Shown: piece by piece, positions 35,801 to 46,100 of the stretch | Layout: each line of letters begins with the position of its first letter | Position numbering within the stretch: the stretch's first letter is position 1 | Assembly (NCBI GenBank): GCA_016297495.1 | Contig: JAEDGN010000001.1 | Coordinates: 1 to 64,000 of the forward strand | From: Coprococcus sp. | Lineage (GTDB): Bacteria > Bacillota > Clostridia > Lachnospirales > Lachnospiraceae | DNA length: 64,000 nt | Reading direction: 5' to 3' | Notes under the pieces: model-generated | The model's input: only the letters and a program-made list of their open reading frames with translations | Databases searched by the model: none | What the model was told of the DNA's origin: nothing | Translations under genes and position numbers: made by a program

Positions 35801-36751
35801 ATGTCCTTTTTTTACCGGTCACACACAAGCCGTTATCGTGGAATGGAGCATATAAAAAATATTTGTTATGCGGTTTTCTTTGCGACCCCAACCCCTTTTA
35901 AAAGTATAAGAAAATATTTAAAAGAATTCTTTGATGCGGCATTACAACAAAAACAAAATAAACAGGCAGTCGGAGAAACAGATACCCGTAAAAAAAGGGC
36001 AGCCCCCTCCGTCGCCTTTTCCGGCAGTCTGACAGTAGAAGCAGCATTGGCCCTGCCTGTGTTCCTTGGAGCAATATTGTTGCTCTCGGAGCTATTTCAG
36101 GTACTTGCCGTTTGTGAACAGGTGAACAGTCAGTTATGTATGACGGGCCGCCATATGGCCGCATATAGTGAAGCCTGTGATGGCAGCAGCCTTGCAGATG
36201 CTTATAAGCTGTTTTACAGTGAAATTGATGGTCTTGCAGGTGATTGTACGGGAATTGTTCTGAGTGTTTCGGAGGATGAGACATCGGGACTTCTGGAGCT
36301 GAGTGCTTTTTATAGAATCAGTGTTCCGGGATATTTGATCGGAAACCAGGGGATTGAGGTGTCTGACAGAATCTATGTCCGGCCATGGACAGGAGCACGG
36401 CCTGCAGGCAGTACAGAAGACCCTGTTTCTGATGATCATATATTCGTATATGTGGCAGAGAATGGAGTCGTTTACCATACGAGTGATGAATGTACATATT
36501 TGCATTTATCTATTCATGAGTGCAGTCTGTCTGAGGCAGAGAGTCTGCGAAACCGCTATGGTGCAAAATATGTTCCATGTGAGCTATGTGGTGAGGCATC
36601 AAAAAATTCAGTGGTGTATATCACGGATACTGGCAGAGCATGGCATTCAGACGGGAAGTGCAGCGGACTAAAAAGAGACTTGCATACAATGACCAAAGAG
36701 GAGGCGGATGAACAGGGGTTGAGGCCTTGTTCCAGATGCAGCGGTCAGTAA
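35801..36751 (+). CDS. TadE-like pseudopilin with duplicated Cys/His tail
   Basis: A 316-residue protein with a prepilin-type site G|SLTVEA (Glu at +5) and membrane helix near residue 70, after a long basic cytoplasmic leader. The outer part is TadE-like. The last 90 residues hold two copies of a small module, VVYHTSDECTYLHL ending in PCELC and AWHSDGKCSGLK ending in PCSRC. This pattern of Cys and His suggests metal binding or disulfides. The ATG at 35801 is chosen because AGGAGG lies 9 nt upstream; an in-frame ATG at 35771 has no such site. Confidence 0.7.
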   Translation: MSFFYRSHTSRYRGMEHIKNICYAVFFATPTPFKSIRKYLKEFFDAALQQKQNKQAVGETDTRKKRAAPSVAFSGSLTVEAALALPVFLGAILLLSELFQVLAVCEQVNSQLCMTGRHMAAYSEACDGSSLADAYKLFYSEIDGLAGDCTGIVLSVSEDETSGLLELSAFYRISVPGYLIGNQGIEVSDRIYVRPWTGARPAGSTEDPVSDDHIFVYVAENGVVYHTSDECTYLHLSIHECSLSEAESLRNRYGAKYVPCELCGEASKNSVVYITDTGRAWHSDGKCSGLKRDLHTMTKEEADEQGLRPCSRCSGQ

Positions 36752-36757
36752 AGGTGG

Positions 36758-37183
36758 ATGGGAGACATGATGGCAGAGTGTTTATTTTTATTGTTGTATC
36801 CTGCAATTTCTGATATCAGGATAAGAAAATTCTATATTGAGCCGGTAATAGTTATTGCCTTGCTATTTGCAGGAGCGGGGCTTGTTTTCAGACAGGTTAC
36901 GATTGCAGATATGCTGTTTGGCAGCCTTCCGGGATTGGCAGCTCTGGGTATTTCCCGAATAACACAAGAAGCGCTTGGCATTGGAGACGCTGTAGTTATT
37001 ACGGGCCTTGGAATCATCGCGGGATGGGAGAAAGCATGTTACATTTGTCTGGTTGGGCTTGTATTGTGCGGAATTACAGGGCTGGTGCTGATTATTTTCA
37101 AAAAAGCAAACAGAAAGACAGCGCTGCCCTTTATCCCTTTTTTGATGATATCGGTTTTGTTTGTATGGATTCTCAATGGATAA
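36758..37183 (+). CDS. Type IV prepilin peptidase (TadV-like), copy 2
   Basis: A 141-residue A24-family membrane protease, a second one in the same operon. The two Asp motifs are AISDIRIRKFYIEP (Asp near residue 19) and GIGDAVVI (Asp near residue 77). Sequence similarity to the first copy at 29099 is low, so it is not a recent duplicate; it may cut a different substrate. The start may be 36758, 36767 or 36770; ribosome-site spacing favours one of the two later codons. Confidence 0.75.
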   Translation: MGDMMAECLFLLLYPAISDIRIRKFYIEPVIVIALLFAGAGLVFRQVTIADMLFGSLPGLAALGISRITQEALGIGDAVVITGLGIIAGWEKACYICLVGLVLCGITGLVLIIFKKANRKTALPFIPFLMISVLFVWILNG

Positions 37184-37204
37184 AATATAAGGAAAGGGGA
37201 TTGG

Positions 37205-37675
37205 ATGAGAAAGGCACAGAGAGGTAGTATGACGGTAGAAGCCTCGATATTAACTGTATTGATTTTATTTCTGCTGATGGCAGTCATTTATTTACTGTTT
37301 TTTCTTCATGACCGAATTGTCATGCAAAGCTGTGGATTGAGATCGGCAGAAGATCTGTTATGGCAGAGAGAGAAAACGTCAGTTGTGGCAAATGAAGTGA
37401 ATGTTGATCAGTTGCCCGTTTTCATGTTAAAGATATCAGATATTTCTCTGGATACGGAAAAAAATATGATGACAGAAATTTTGAATCTGATGGGAAGTTG
37501 TGAAAAAGCAAAGGTCCGAATGGAGGGACAGTTATCTGTGGCGATACCGGGAAGTGCAGTTTTTACAGGGGCCACTATGGGAGCAGGTGCATCTGCAAAG
37601 ATGATCCGAATCTGCTATGTGGAAGATCGGCTTAAGTCAGTTTTTCTGCAAAGGCAAAAAGGCAAAGAGGAATAA
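37205..37675 (+). CDS. TadE/TadF-like pseudopilin
   Basis: A 156-residue protein with a textbook prepilin signal: QRG7|SMTVE12, Glu at +5, then a 20-residue hydrophobic helix (ASILTVLILFLLMAVIYLLF). The rest is a small outer domain. It is a probable substrate of one of the two prepilin peptidases in the operon and likely a minor component of the Tad machine. GGAAAGGGG precedes the ATG. Confidence 0.8.
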   Translation: MRKAQRGSMTVEASILTVLILFLLMAVIYLLFFLHDRIVMQSCGLRSAEDLLWQREKTSVVANEVNVDQLPVFMLKISDISLDTEKNMMTEILNLMGSCEKAKVRMEGQLSVAIPGSAVFTGATMGAGASAKMIRICYVEDRLKSVFLQRQKGKEE

Positions 37676-37693
37676 ATTGGGAAGGTGAGAATA

Positions 37694-39034
37694 ATGGAGG
37701 TGTCGTACAGAAAGGATGCCTGCAACAGCTATATGATAATTACAGGCTCCCAAACGCCGGAAACGGATGATGAAGAGCGGATGTTGAGCAATCAGCAATC
37801 CTCCGTTTTACTCCCCTTTCATGTGCAGCAGCTGAATGGGAAAAAGGATTATTACTATGATATCACAGGCAGGCTGGATTTCAGAAGCTATATTGAAAAA
37901 AGGCAGGCAGACAGTATGACGATAGGTTTGATCATCGATTTCCTCATTAAACTGTACCATACGATTGATGAATATTTGCTGGATCCGGGCGGAATATTGC
38001 TGGATATGGCATATATTTATCTGGATATGGATGGAAAACAGCTGTATGCAGCCTATGTGCCTGGTATGAAAGGAAATTTCGATGAACAGCTGCAGCGGAT
38101 GGCATCCGATCTTCTGGAGAATACGGATCACAGGGATAAAGATGGGGTATTGTTGGTTTACGATCTTTATAAGGCAGTGAGAAGAGAAGATTTTTCTCCC
38201 GGGCTTCTGACCGCTTTGGGTAAAAAAGAAACAGAAGGAGAGAGAACTGATCATACGTTTTGCTGTCATACGGAGAATGTTTTTGAAGAAGTTATCAATG
38301 ATGATATCAACAAAAAAGTTCAGGATGCGGAAGGAGGAGATGGGAAGGAAAACGGAGAGGAAATAAAAGTTGGAAAGAAAGGAAATCTTTTTTGGAATGT
38401 CGGGACAGTATGTGGCTGTCTGGTGATATTGTTCGCCTATAAAATGGGTTATATAGGAAGAATTCTGGTAACAGCAGGGCTGGCGATTAATGAAAGCTAT
38501 GCGGTAATGGGACTGATAATCAGTGTTTTGGCGGCTGCTTTTATTTTGCCGGGGAAGAGAAAGCAAAGAACATTGAAGGTCGGGAATGAAGATGATGAGC
38601 AGGCTATATGGGATGATATGGAGTTTGAAAATGGAGGTGTCTATTCGTTTAGGGATGAGACAGCGGCGGAGAGGAATACACCGGGCAATGACCGGACGGT
38701 GGTATTGTCCGGCATGGCAGGCAATGTGCGGCTTATTAGCTTAAATAAAAATATCGCTGCTGATCTGGTATTGACACATTTTCCTTGTGTAGTAGGGAGT
38801 CAGGAGACAGAGGGACAGGCTGTTATACCGGCACTGGGAATCAGCAGAAGACACGCCCTGTTTGAAAAGATGGCCGACGGTATTTATCTGATGGATATGG
38901 ATTCTACGAATGGAACACGTGTTAATGGGAAAAAACTGAAAAGAGAGGAGAAACGAAGATTGCTTGTCGAAGATATCATTGAATTTGCTGATGTCAGATA
39001 TATGTTTTGTGGAGGTGGAGATATAGAAAAATAA
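37694..39034 (+). CDS. DUF6382/FHA-domain protein
   Basis: A 446-residue protein. The N-terminal 170 residues match the DUF6382 type found beside Tad genes in Clostridia. Two hydrophobic helices lie at about 232-285 (LFWNVGTVCGCLVILFAYK and a second). The last 100 residues are an FHA phosphothreonine-binding domain with SRRHA and DMDSTNGTRVNGK. FHA proteins read Ser/Thr phosphorylation, so Tad assembly may respond to a kinase. The ATG at 37694 follows AAGGTGAG; an in-frame GTG at 37685 is less likely. Confidence 0.8.
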   Translation: MEVSYRKDACNSYMIITGSQTPETDDEERMLSNQQSSVLLPFHVQQLNGKKDYYYDITGRLDFRSYIEKRQADSMTIGLIIDFLIKLYHTIDEYLLDPGGILLDMAYIYLDMDGKQLYAAYVPGMKGNFDEQLQRMASDLLENTDHRDKDGVLLVYDLYKAVRREDFSPGLLTALGKKETEGERTDHTFCCHTENVFEEVINDDINKKVQDAEGGDGKENGEEIKVGKKGNLFWNVGTVCGCLVILFAYKMGYIGRILVTAGLAINESYAVMGLIISVLAAAFILPGKRKQRTLKVGNEDDEQAIWDDMEFENGGVYSFRDETAAERNTPGNDRTVVLSGMAGNVRLISLNKNIAADLVLTHFPCVVGSQETEGQAVIPALGISRRHALFEKMADGIYLMDMDSTNGTRVNGKKLKREEKRRLLVEDIIEFADVRYMFCGGGDIEK

Positions 39035-39094
39035 AGGAAAACAGACAAATATGGATGAATATTATTATGGAGATTTTTATGGGAGGTTTTATTT

Positions 39095-41299
39095 ATGAAG
39101 GATAGTTACTTGAAAAGATTAGGCAGCTCGCTTTTGACAGGCGCTATGATCCTGTCATGTACAATGTCGGTACTGGCTGCATCTTCTGTCGATAACAATA
39201 ATAATACAGCTACAGTCAATGATCTGATCAATGCAGATATTATAGACACATCTAAAAGTGGATCAATATCAATTTATAAGTATGATATAACTTCAGCAGA
39301 GGCTGCAGGTGCTTATACTGCAGGTGAGCGTACAGCAACTGGTGAAAAAGATGCGGGTCTTGAGGAGATACTTGCCGACTATGCGGTAGAGGGAGTGGAA
39401 TTTACATATCTTCGTTGTGGTGAAATTGAGACTTACAGTTATACGGATAGTGGTTCGGAGGTCGAAATTGTATATGAGATTCCGGATGCATTAAGAAGTA
39501 TTCTTGGTCTGGATACAGCGGATGCCGTAGATATGTCAGCGGCTGGTGTTGCTGTACCGTGCAGCAGAACAGATGTCTGTCACTATACCAGTCAGCAGTT
39601 AAATGACAATCTTAAAGATATCCTTGAGACAGATAATATTTCCGCCAAAGATGAGCTTGAGTCATACGTAATCAATAATCATGATGCAGTTAAAATGACA
39701 CTGACGGATAAAAATGGTTTTACAGGTGCGTCGGATCTTGAACTTGGTCTTTACTTATTAGTTGAGACAAAAGTTCCTGAACAGGTCGTTGGAACCTGCA
39801 ATCCGTGGTTTGTTTCTTTGCCATTTACGAATGAAGGCGGCAGCTGGAATGATTCTGAAGGCGGACAGCAGTGGTTATACGATATGATATGTTATCCAAA
39901 GAATCAGACCGGTAATCCTACATTGGATAAAATGGTTAGAAATGCCCATGGTGAAGCGGCAGAAGTACCGGGGGAATATGAAGATTTCAGTTATCTTGTC
40001 TACAATAAGGCAGACAGTGCAGCCGGTGTGGAAGTTGGTTCTGATACAGCATTTGTCGATGCACGCGACGAGTACATATATGCCTCTACAGGAACGGCAT
40101 CTGAGGGGGATATCCTGGATTATATTCTTGTGTCCAGACTGCCGCATATCGAGGATTCTTCAACATATCTGACAGAGTATACTTTCCTTGATACGCTGTC
40201 AAAAGGGCTTACCTATAATAAGGATGTCAAGATCGCATTCTATAATCATGCTGATGATGCAAAAGCTAATAATACGGAAAAAGCAGAAGCAATCTGGACA
40301 AATGATGAGTTTGAGCAGGGATATGCCAATATTCTTGTTAATGATGAAAAGACCGGAGAAACAACGCTGACAGTCAGAATGACAGAGAAGGGACTTGCTC
40401 TGATTAATGATCCACATACTGGTTATGCTGATCATTATATGGTTGTTTATTACAGTGTTACAGTCAACTCTGATGCGACTGTAGTTCTTGGAGACGAGGG
40501 AAATCCGAATGATGTTACGCTTACATGGAGACGTACATCAGATGCTTATTACAATACGCTGGAAGATAAATGTGAAGTCTATACATTTGGTCTTAATCTG
40601 ACAAAGTCATTTTCTGATAATAATGGCGATGCTTCAAAAGTTCAGTTCAAGCTGTACAATACTTCAGATGCTTACTATGTTGTGGCTGATGAAGCTGAGG
40701 CGGGCCTGTATTATGTAACCGGAAAAACCGCTTCAGAGGATAGCGCGACCGTGTTCAGTCCGGCAGCTGATGGAAAACTGCTCATTAATGGTATTGAAGG
40801 CGACACATATCAGTTAACAGAGATAGCTACAGACAATGGATATAGTTTGTTAAAGGATCAGATCACAATTGTTATCAACAGTACATCTGAAATAATTATT
40901 CCTTCTGTGGCGGGTACAACAGGACTGGAAGCTGCAACAACTGCCGGACAGAATATTGACAGGAATTATGCAGGAGGTATCGTTGATGCAACGGGAACAA
41001 ATGTATCCGTCAGTAAGGGCGATCAGGCCAGTGAGACAGCGAATGGACGTACAATTGGTAAGACAGCTATGTATGAAGGTGAAAAAGTCTGTGCAGCAGC
41101 AACAGTCGATGGTGTAGATGCTGCAATGAGCACACTGGATGGCTCTGATCATGCAAGAGTTGATATAAGTATCCTGAACAGCAGAACATTCTTACTGCCT
41201 CAGACAGGCGGTGCAGGTCTGTATCTTGTAACAATTCTGGGTGTAGTCATTGCTGCGTTCGGCTGTACGATGTATGTAAAAAAGAAAAAGGAGGCCTGA
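39095..41299 (+). CDS. SpaA-type major pilin, LPQTG-anchored
   Basis: A 734-residue secreted shaft pilin. It has a signal peptide (basic start, then SSLLTGAMILSCTMSVLA), a YPKN pilin motif near residues 267-270 whose Lys is the likely cross-linking residue, an E-box-like QLTEIATDNGYSLL near 572, and a C-terminal sorting signal LPQTG (701-705), hydrophobic helix and KKKK tail. Cna-B/SpaA isopeptide domains are implied by this layout. GGGAGG precedes the ATG. Two class C sortases follow. It starts only 60 bases after the Tad FHA gene, with no terminator seen. Confidence 0.9.
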   Translation: MKDSYLKRLGSSLLTGAMILSCTMSVLAASSVDNNNNTATVNDLINADIIDTSKSGSISIYKYDITSAEAAGAYTAGERTATGEKDAGLEEILADYAVEGVEFTYLRCGEIETYSYTDSGSEVEIVYEIPDALRSILGLDTADAVDMSAAGVAVPCSRTDVCHYTSQQLNDNLKDILETDNISAKDELESYVINNHDAVKMTLTDKNGFTGASDLELGLYLLVETKVPEQVVGTCNPWFVSLPFTNEGGSWNDSEGGQQWLYDMICYPKNQTGNPTLDKMVRNAHGEAAEVPGEYEDFSYLVYNKADSAAGVEVGSDTAFVDARDEYIYASTGTASEGDILDYILVSRLPHIEDSSTYLTEYTFLDTLSKGLTYNKDVKIAFYNHADDAKANNTEKAEAIWTNDEFEQGYANILVNDEKTGETTLTVRMTEKGLALINDPHTGYADHYMVVYYSVTVNSDATVVLGDEGNPNDVTLTWRRTSDAYYNTLEDKCEVYTFGLNLTKSFSDNNGDASKVQFKLYNTSDAYYVVADEAEAGLYYVTGKTASEDSATVFSPAADGKLLINGIEGDTYQLTEIATDNGYSLLKDQITIVINSTSEIIIPSVAGTTGLEAATTAGQNIDRNYAGGIVDATGTNVSVSKGDQASETANGRTIGKTAMYEGEKVCAAATVDGVDAAMSTLDGSDHARVDISILNSRTFLLPQTGGAGLYLVTILGVVIAAFGCTMYVKKKKEA

Positions 41300-41325
41300 T
41301 TTAAAGACATATGTTTTAAGATTTT

Positions 41326-42192
41326 ATGAGGAAAGTGTTTAATAAGATCATACCTTTATTCGTTATTATGTTTGGGACCGCATTGTTGTTCTATCCGTTT
41401 ATTAGTGAATATCTGTTTGAGCACCGTGTTGATTCAGAAATTAATACCTATCAGGATATTGTAGATGATATTAGTAATGATATGTATAACAGAATGCTGA
41501 AGGGGACTCAGGAGTATAATGAAGCTCTGACCCAGTCGCAGGTTCAGTTGACAGACCCATTTATAGAAAGAGAAGAGGAAAATGTAAATTTTTCTTATGA
41601 AGATATTCTGAATCTGGATGGAACCGGTATCATGGGATATCTTGAGATCCCTGCCATATCGGTTTATCTTCCGATTTATCATGGCACAGCTTCAACAACA
41701 CTGGAAAGAGGTATTGGACATCTGGAAGGAACTTCATTTCCGGTGGGAGGAGAAAGCACGCATGCCGTTCTTACAGGACATACTGGAATTAACAAGGCAA
41801 AAATGTTCACAGATCTTACGGAGCTGGAAAAAGAGGATTTGTTTTTTGTCCACATACTTGGAGATACTCTGGCTTATGAGATATATGAAATCAATATTGT
41901 GCTGCCGGAAGATACATCAAAACTTCTGATCAGAAATGGAGAGGATATAGTAACCCTTGTAACATGTACACCATACAGTATCAATACGCACAGGCTGCTT
42001 GTGCATGGCCGGCGTGTTGATTATAGTGAAGAAAAGTATGAGAAGACTGTGGAAACCGGAAGCAGAAATACGGATTCCCAGTGGATGAGATCTTATAAAA
42101 AAGCAATACTCATGGGGCTTTTTATTACAGCTGGACTATTTATAATCATGTTACTTCTTTCGAAAATTAAAAAGAAGCTCAAATTAAGGTAA
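41326..42192 (+). CDS. Class C (pilin-polymerising) sortase, copy 1
   Basis: A 288-residue membrane transpeptidase with an N-terminal anchor helix, a lid motif DPF (77-79) that marks class C, the catalytic triad His152 (LTGHTG), Cys214 (TLVTC) and Arg223, and a second C-terminal membrane helix with a basic tail. It joins pilin subunits through Lys and LPXTG ends. It follows the major pilin by 26 bases; its own ribosome site is weak, so translation may be coupled. Confidence 0.93.
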   Translation: MRKVFNKIIPLFVIMFGTALLFYPFISEYLFEHRVDSEINTYQDIVDDISNDMYNRMLKGTQEYNEALTQSQVQLTDPFIEREEENVNFSYEDILNLDGTGIMGYLEIPAISVYLPIYHGTASTTLERGIGHLEGTSFPVGGESTHAVLTGHTGINKAKMFTDLTELEKEDLFFVHILGDTLAYEIYEINIVLPEDTSKLLIRNGEDIVTLVTCTPYSINTHRLLVHGRRVDYSEEKYEKTVETGSRNTDSQWMRSYKKAILMGLFITAGLFIIMLLLSKIKKKLKLR

Positions 42193-42234
42193 GGAGGTAA
42201 AGAGGGCATGCTGACGTGCCCTCTTTCTATGTAA
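42191..42234 (+). promoter_or_regulatory. Leader ORF and hairpin controlling the second sortase
   Basis: A strong ribosome site AAGGAGGT (42191-42198) serves an ATG at 42208 that reads MLTCPLSM and stops at TAA (42232-42234), overlapping the ATG of the second sortase (TAATG). The leader ORF lies over an 8-bp perfect hairpin AGAGGGCA/TGCCCTCT (42201-42208 and 42217-42224). Ribosomes that open the hairpin would reach the sortase start, so this looks like translational coupling or attenuation. Confidence 0.55.
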
Positions 42235-43181
42235 TGAAAGAGAAAGTATGCAAAAGTATGGGTATTGTTTTGGTTATGGTTGGATTCCTCGTCTTTTTGT
42301 CACCGGAACTGGCATGTGGATGGAGGAATGTACAGACAAAGATTTATGTTATGACGTATGAGGAAAAATATGCGCGAGATGACAATACAAAAAAAGAAAA
42401 CCAAAATGACGTTAAGGGGGATGCGTTATTTCAGGAGATTGTCAATTATAATCAGTCCATTTATCTGGGAGGCCAGTCCGGTTTTTCGGATCCATGGGGG
42501 TATGAGCAGTCTCATGTAGATATGGATGAATTTGAAAATGGCATATTCGGATATATTGAGCTTCCTTCTATAGGACAGACATTTGAACTTTATATCGGAG
42601 CGACCATGGAAAATATGTCCAAAGGTGTGGCTGTCATGGGGCAGACATCTCTTCCGGTTGGCGGTGAGAATACAAACTGTGTGATCGCCGGTCACAGAGG
42701 ATATAACAAAAATAAGACATTTTTCAGGGATATTGAAGAAATACAGATTGGAGATATGATCTATATCAGAAATCCATGGGAAAAACTGACCTACAAGGTT
42801 GAATCCATTGATGTTGTTGATCCCTGTGATATTGATGCAGTCAGGATTCAGGAAGGTAAGGATATGGTTACGCTGCTGACCTGTCACCCGTATGCCTCTC
42901 ATGGAAGATTCAGGTATCTGGTTTATTGTGCGCGGTATGAGGAATCTGATGATGTAAAAGCAGGAGTACCAGGAAAAGAAAAAAATGTGTCTTCTGATTA
43001 TATTCTTGCTTCAGATGGCGCAATTTATCCTTCTTCAAAGATGGAGATAAGGAAAGAAACATTGTTTAGGCGGATATGTGCCGGGATTATATTAATGTTT
43101 GTATTTTTTATCTTTTTTAAGAAGATATTAAATGCAAAATGGGGTAAATCAGAAATTAAGGAAAGGAGAGGAAAGTCTTGA
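42234..43181 (+). CDS. Class C sortase, copy 2
   Basis: A 315-residue membrane transpeptidase with an N-terminal helix (MGIVLVMVGFLVFLS), a lid motif DPW (86-88), catalytic His154 (IAGHRG), Cys217 (TLLTC) and Arg225, and a C-terminal helix. The lid Trp and its divergence from copy 1 suggest the two sortases handle different pilins. The ATG at 42234 overlaps the stop of a short leader ORF; an in-frame GTG at 42216 lies inside the hairpin and is unlikely. It overlaps the adhesin start by four bases. Confidence 0.92.
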   Translation: MKEKVCKSMGIVLVMVGFLVFLSPELACGWRNVQTKIYVMTYEEKYARDDNTKKENQNDVKGDALFQEIVNYNQSIYLGGQSGFSDPWGYEQSHVDMDEFENGIFGYIELPSIGQTFELYIGATMENMSKGVAVMGQTSLPVGGENTNCVIAGHRGYNKNKTFFRDIEEIQIGDMIYIRNPWEKLTYKVESIDVVDPCDIDAVRIQEGKDMVTLLTCHPYASHGRFRYLVYCARYEESDDVKAGVPGKEKNVSSDYILASDGAIYPSSKMEIRKETLFRRICAGIILMFVFFIFFKKILNAKWGKSEIKERRGKS

Positions 43182-46100
43182 AATTAAAAAAGATAATAAT
43201 TAGTTTTTTGGCATGTTTAATGGTAATTGCCAGTCTTTCTCAGTTGTCTTTGGCATCGGAAAATGGAACAGCCGGTGAAACATCCTGTAAAGTAATCAAT
43301 GATTTTATATATCCGGATAATTATCTGGTTGTAAGTGAAAAAGAAACTGCGGCAGACATTCGAAAAAAACTTCCTGGCCAGGTGTCGGTCTGCCTGACAG
43401 ATGGAACTCAGACAGATATTTCTGTAGAATGGTCCACACAGGATGATTATGATACCACAGATTACGATAATTATATATTTGACATGGTCCTGCCTGATGG
43501 ATATAGAATGTGGGATACTCTGAATTTTGGAGATATGCCGTATATCGAAGTGCGAATTGACGAATCTGTGACGGAGGATATATATGATAATATCTCAAAT
43601 CGATACAGAGTATGGTCTGAAGATAATTATGGCTATGGTATCAGGATTAACGGCCGGAAGGAAGTATTATTAACTGAAGGGGAGAAGGTTTCGGTCTTTA
43701 TTGATGAATATGGTGAATATCCTTATACTGATGTATATGCGGTGAATAAAAAGGAAGAGTATGCCGATGTTGAATACAGCAATTCCTCCGATACTTATTC
43801 TTTTGTCATGTCATCTTCCAATACAGTTGTCAGACTTCATATGGATATGTCGGATAATGCGGCTGTATATACCGTCAGTACCCAGGCTGCGGTGAGAGCC
43901 AGTACGACTGCAGATACTCATGGAGAACCGTCTTCTCAGACACTCACTTTTTGGGATGATTCGATGTACAGGAAAAATGTTGGACTGACGGTGGGCTATT
44001 TTGAGCTTAACGGTACAACCGGTTCTAAAAATACAGGAACAAAGGCCTTATGTGTGTATCATTCAAAGACACATCCGGATATTGGGGACACGCTGACGAT
44101 TACCGGTGTTTATGATTCATCAACCACGGGGACTGTTGCTGCTGCAGTAAGAAAGATTCTGTATTATGGGTATGGCGGACCTGCGGAGGTGGATATCAGT
44201 AATTCCGGATATTCAAGGGATGATGATGGTTCATGGTCCAAAGAATTATGGAGAAGGACATCTCTGGCGCTTTCTTATATCCTGAACAATGATGATAATG
44301 CTGCCGGATGGGGACAGATGTTTTACGAAGATTATATAAAGGATAAGGCTGTCCCTCCGGGCAGTTTTGCAGTTTTTGTGCTTTCTCCTGGAAATTCAAA
44401 AAATCAGCCGCTTGCATATGGGAAAATGGTCGTGGAAAAGGGAGCGTTAAAGCTTACAAAAGTGTCTTCGGAACCTTCTGTCACAGACGGTAATACCTGT
44501 TATAGTTTGTCAGGCGCTGAATATACCGTTTACAGAACAAATAAGAATGGTGCGTTGAGTGATAAGGCTGCTGTTTTAACAACAAATGTACAGGGAATAT
44601 CAAACATTGCGGAATTAACACCGGGGACATATTATGTGAAGGAGACAAAGGCAGCCTCTGGATACGAGTTGGATGATACGATCTATACTGTTAATGTAAC
44701 AGCAGGTTCAACCACAACAAAGCCGGTGCAGTTAAGTGTAAAAGATATGCCGGAAAACGTGCCTTCAGCCATTAAGATTACAAAGATTGTTAATGGGGAA
44801 CAGACGGAAGAATGTCCGCCCCTTGAAGGAACTCAGTTTACGATCATGTATTATAATGGCTATTATACAAAAAATAATCTGCCATCAACGCCGATAAAAA
44901 CATGGGTTTTTGAAACGAAGAAATCATCAGATGGATCGTATTTAATTTTTTTTACTGAAGATTACCTGGTGAAGGCGTTGAGCGATGAACTGTACAAAAT
45001 CAATGGGAACCCTGTGCTTCCCCTTGGAACAATTACTGTTCAGGAGACGAAACCGGCTGAAGGCTATACTTTAAAGGGGTATCTGAGAGATAAGGACGGC
45101 AATATTATTTCAACCGACAGTGAGATATATCTTTCTCAGATTACGGAAGAAAATGGTGCAGTTGTCTTAAAGGGCGGAAATGAATATACGGCAGAAGATA
45201 TGCCGGAACCTGGTTTCCTGAAGCTGCACAAGTCATCTGCTTTGACGGTTATTACAGATGAAAATGGCTGTTATAGTCTTGCAGGGGCCGAATATACCGT
45301 CTATAAGTCAAATAATGACGGGACTTTGAGTAACCCGGTGACGGTATTGACAACAGATGAGAATGGTGATACGGAGACTGTTGAATTGTATCCGGATACT
45401 TACTATATCCAGGAGACAGAACCGGCTGAAGGGTATAATGTTGATGATACGATTTATACTGTAGAGATAACGTATGAGAATACGGTAGATCAGCCGGTAT
45501 TTCTGAGTGTTTCGGATGTGCCTGGTTATGATTCTCTGGGGATTGAGATTACGAAACTTATCGATGGTGAAGAGACGGAACAGTGTCTGCCGCTGGTGGG
45601 AGCACAGTTTACTGTCAAATACTATGATGGTTATTATTCGCAGAGTAATCTTCCTGAAAATGCAGCCCGGACCTGGGTGCTTCAGACAGTAGAGGACAAT
45701 GGTTCATATATCGCATCCTTTTCTGAGAAATGCAAAGTTTCAGGAGATGATTTTTATTATGTGGAAGATATACCTGTGATACCATTGGGTACTATTACGG
45801 TTCAGGAAACACAGCCTGCGCCGGGGTATACACTGAACGGCTATATGATGGACAAAGAAGGTCATAAGGTTTCTGTTGACAGTGAAATCTATCTGACACA
45901 GATTACAAAGGAGGGTGAAACCGTGTCTCTCAATGGCGGCAATGCGTATTCGGCTTATGATACGCCTGTATATGGAAAAATAAAAATTGTAAAATATGAT
46001 TCGGATGGCAATACACCGCTTGCCGGAGTAACCTTTGTGTTAAAAGAGCCGGATGGTACCGTTGCTGCTGAGGGTACTACGGATTCAACTGGCACGGTCA

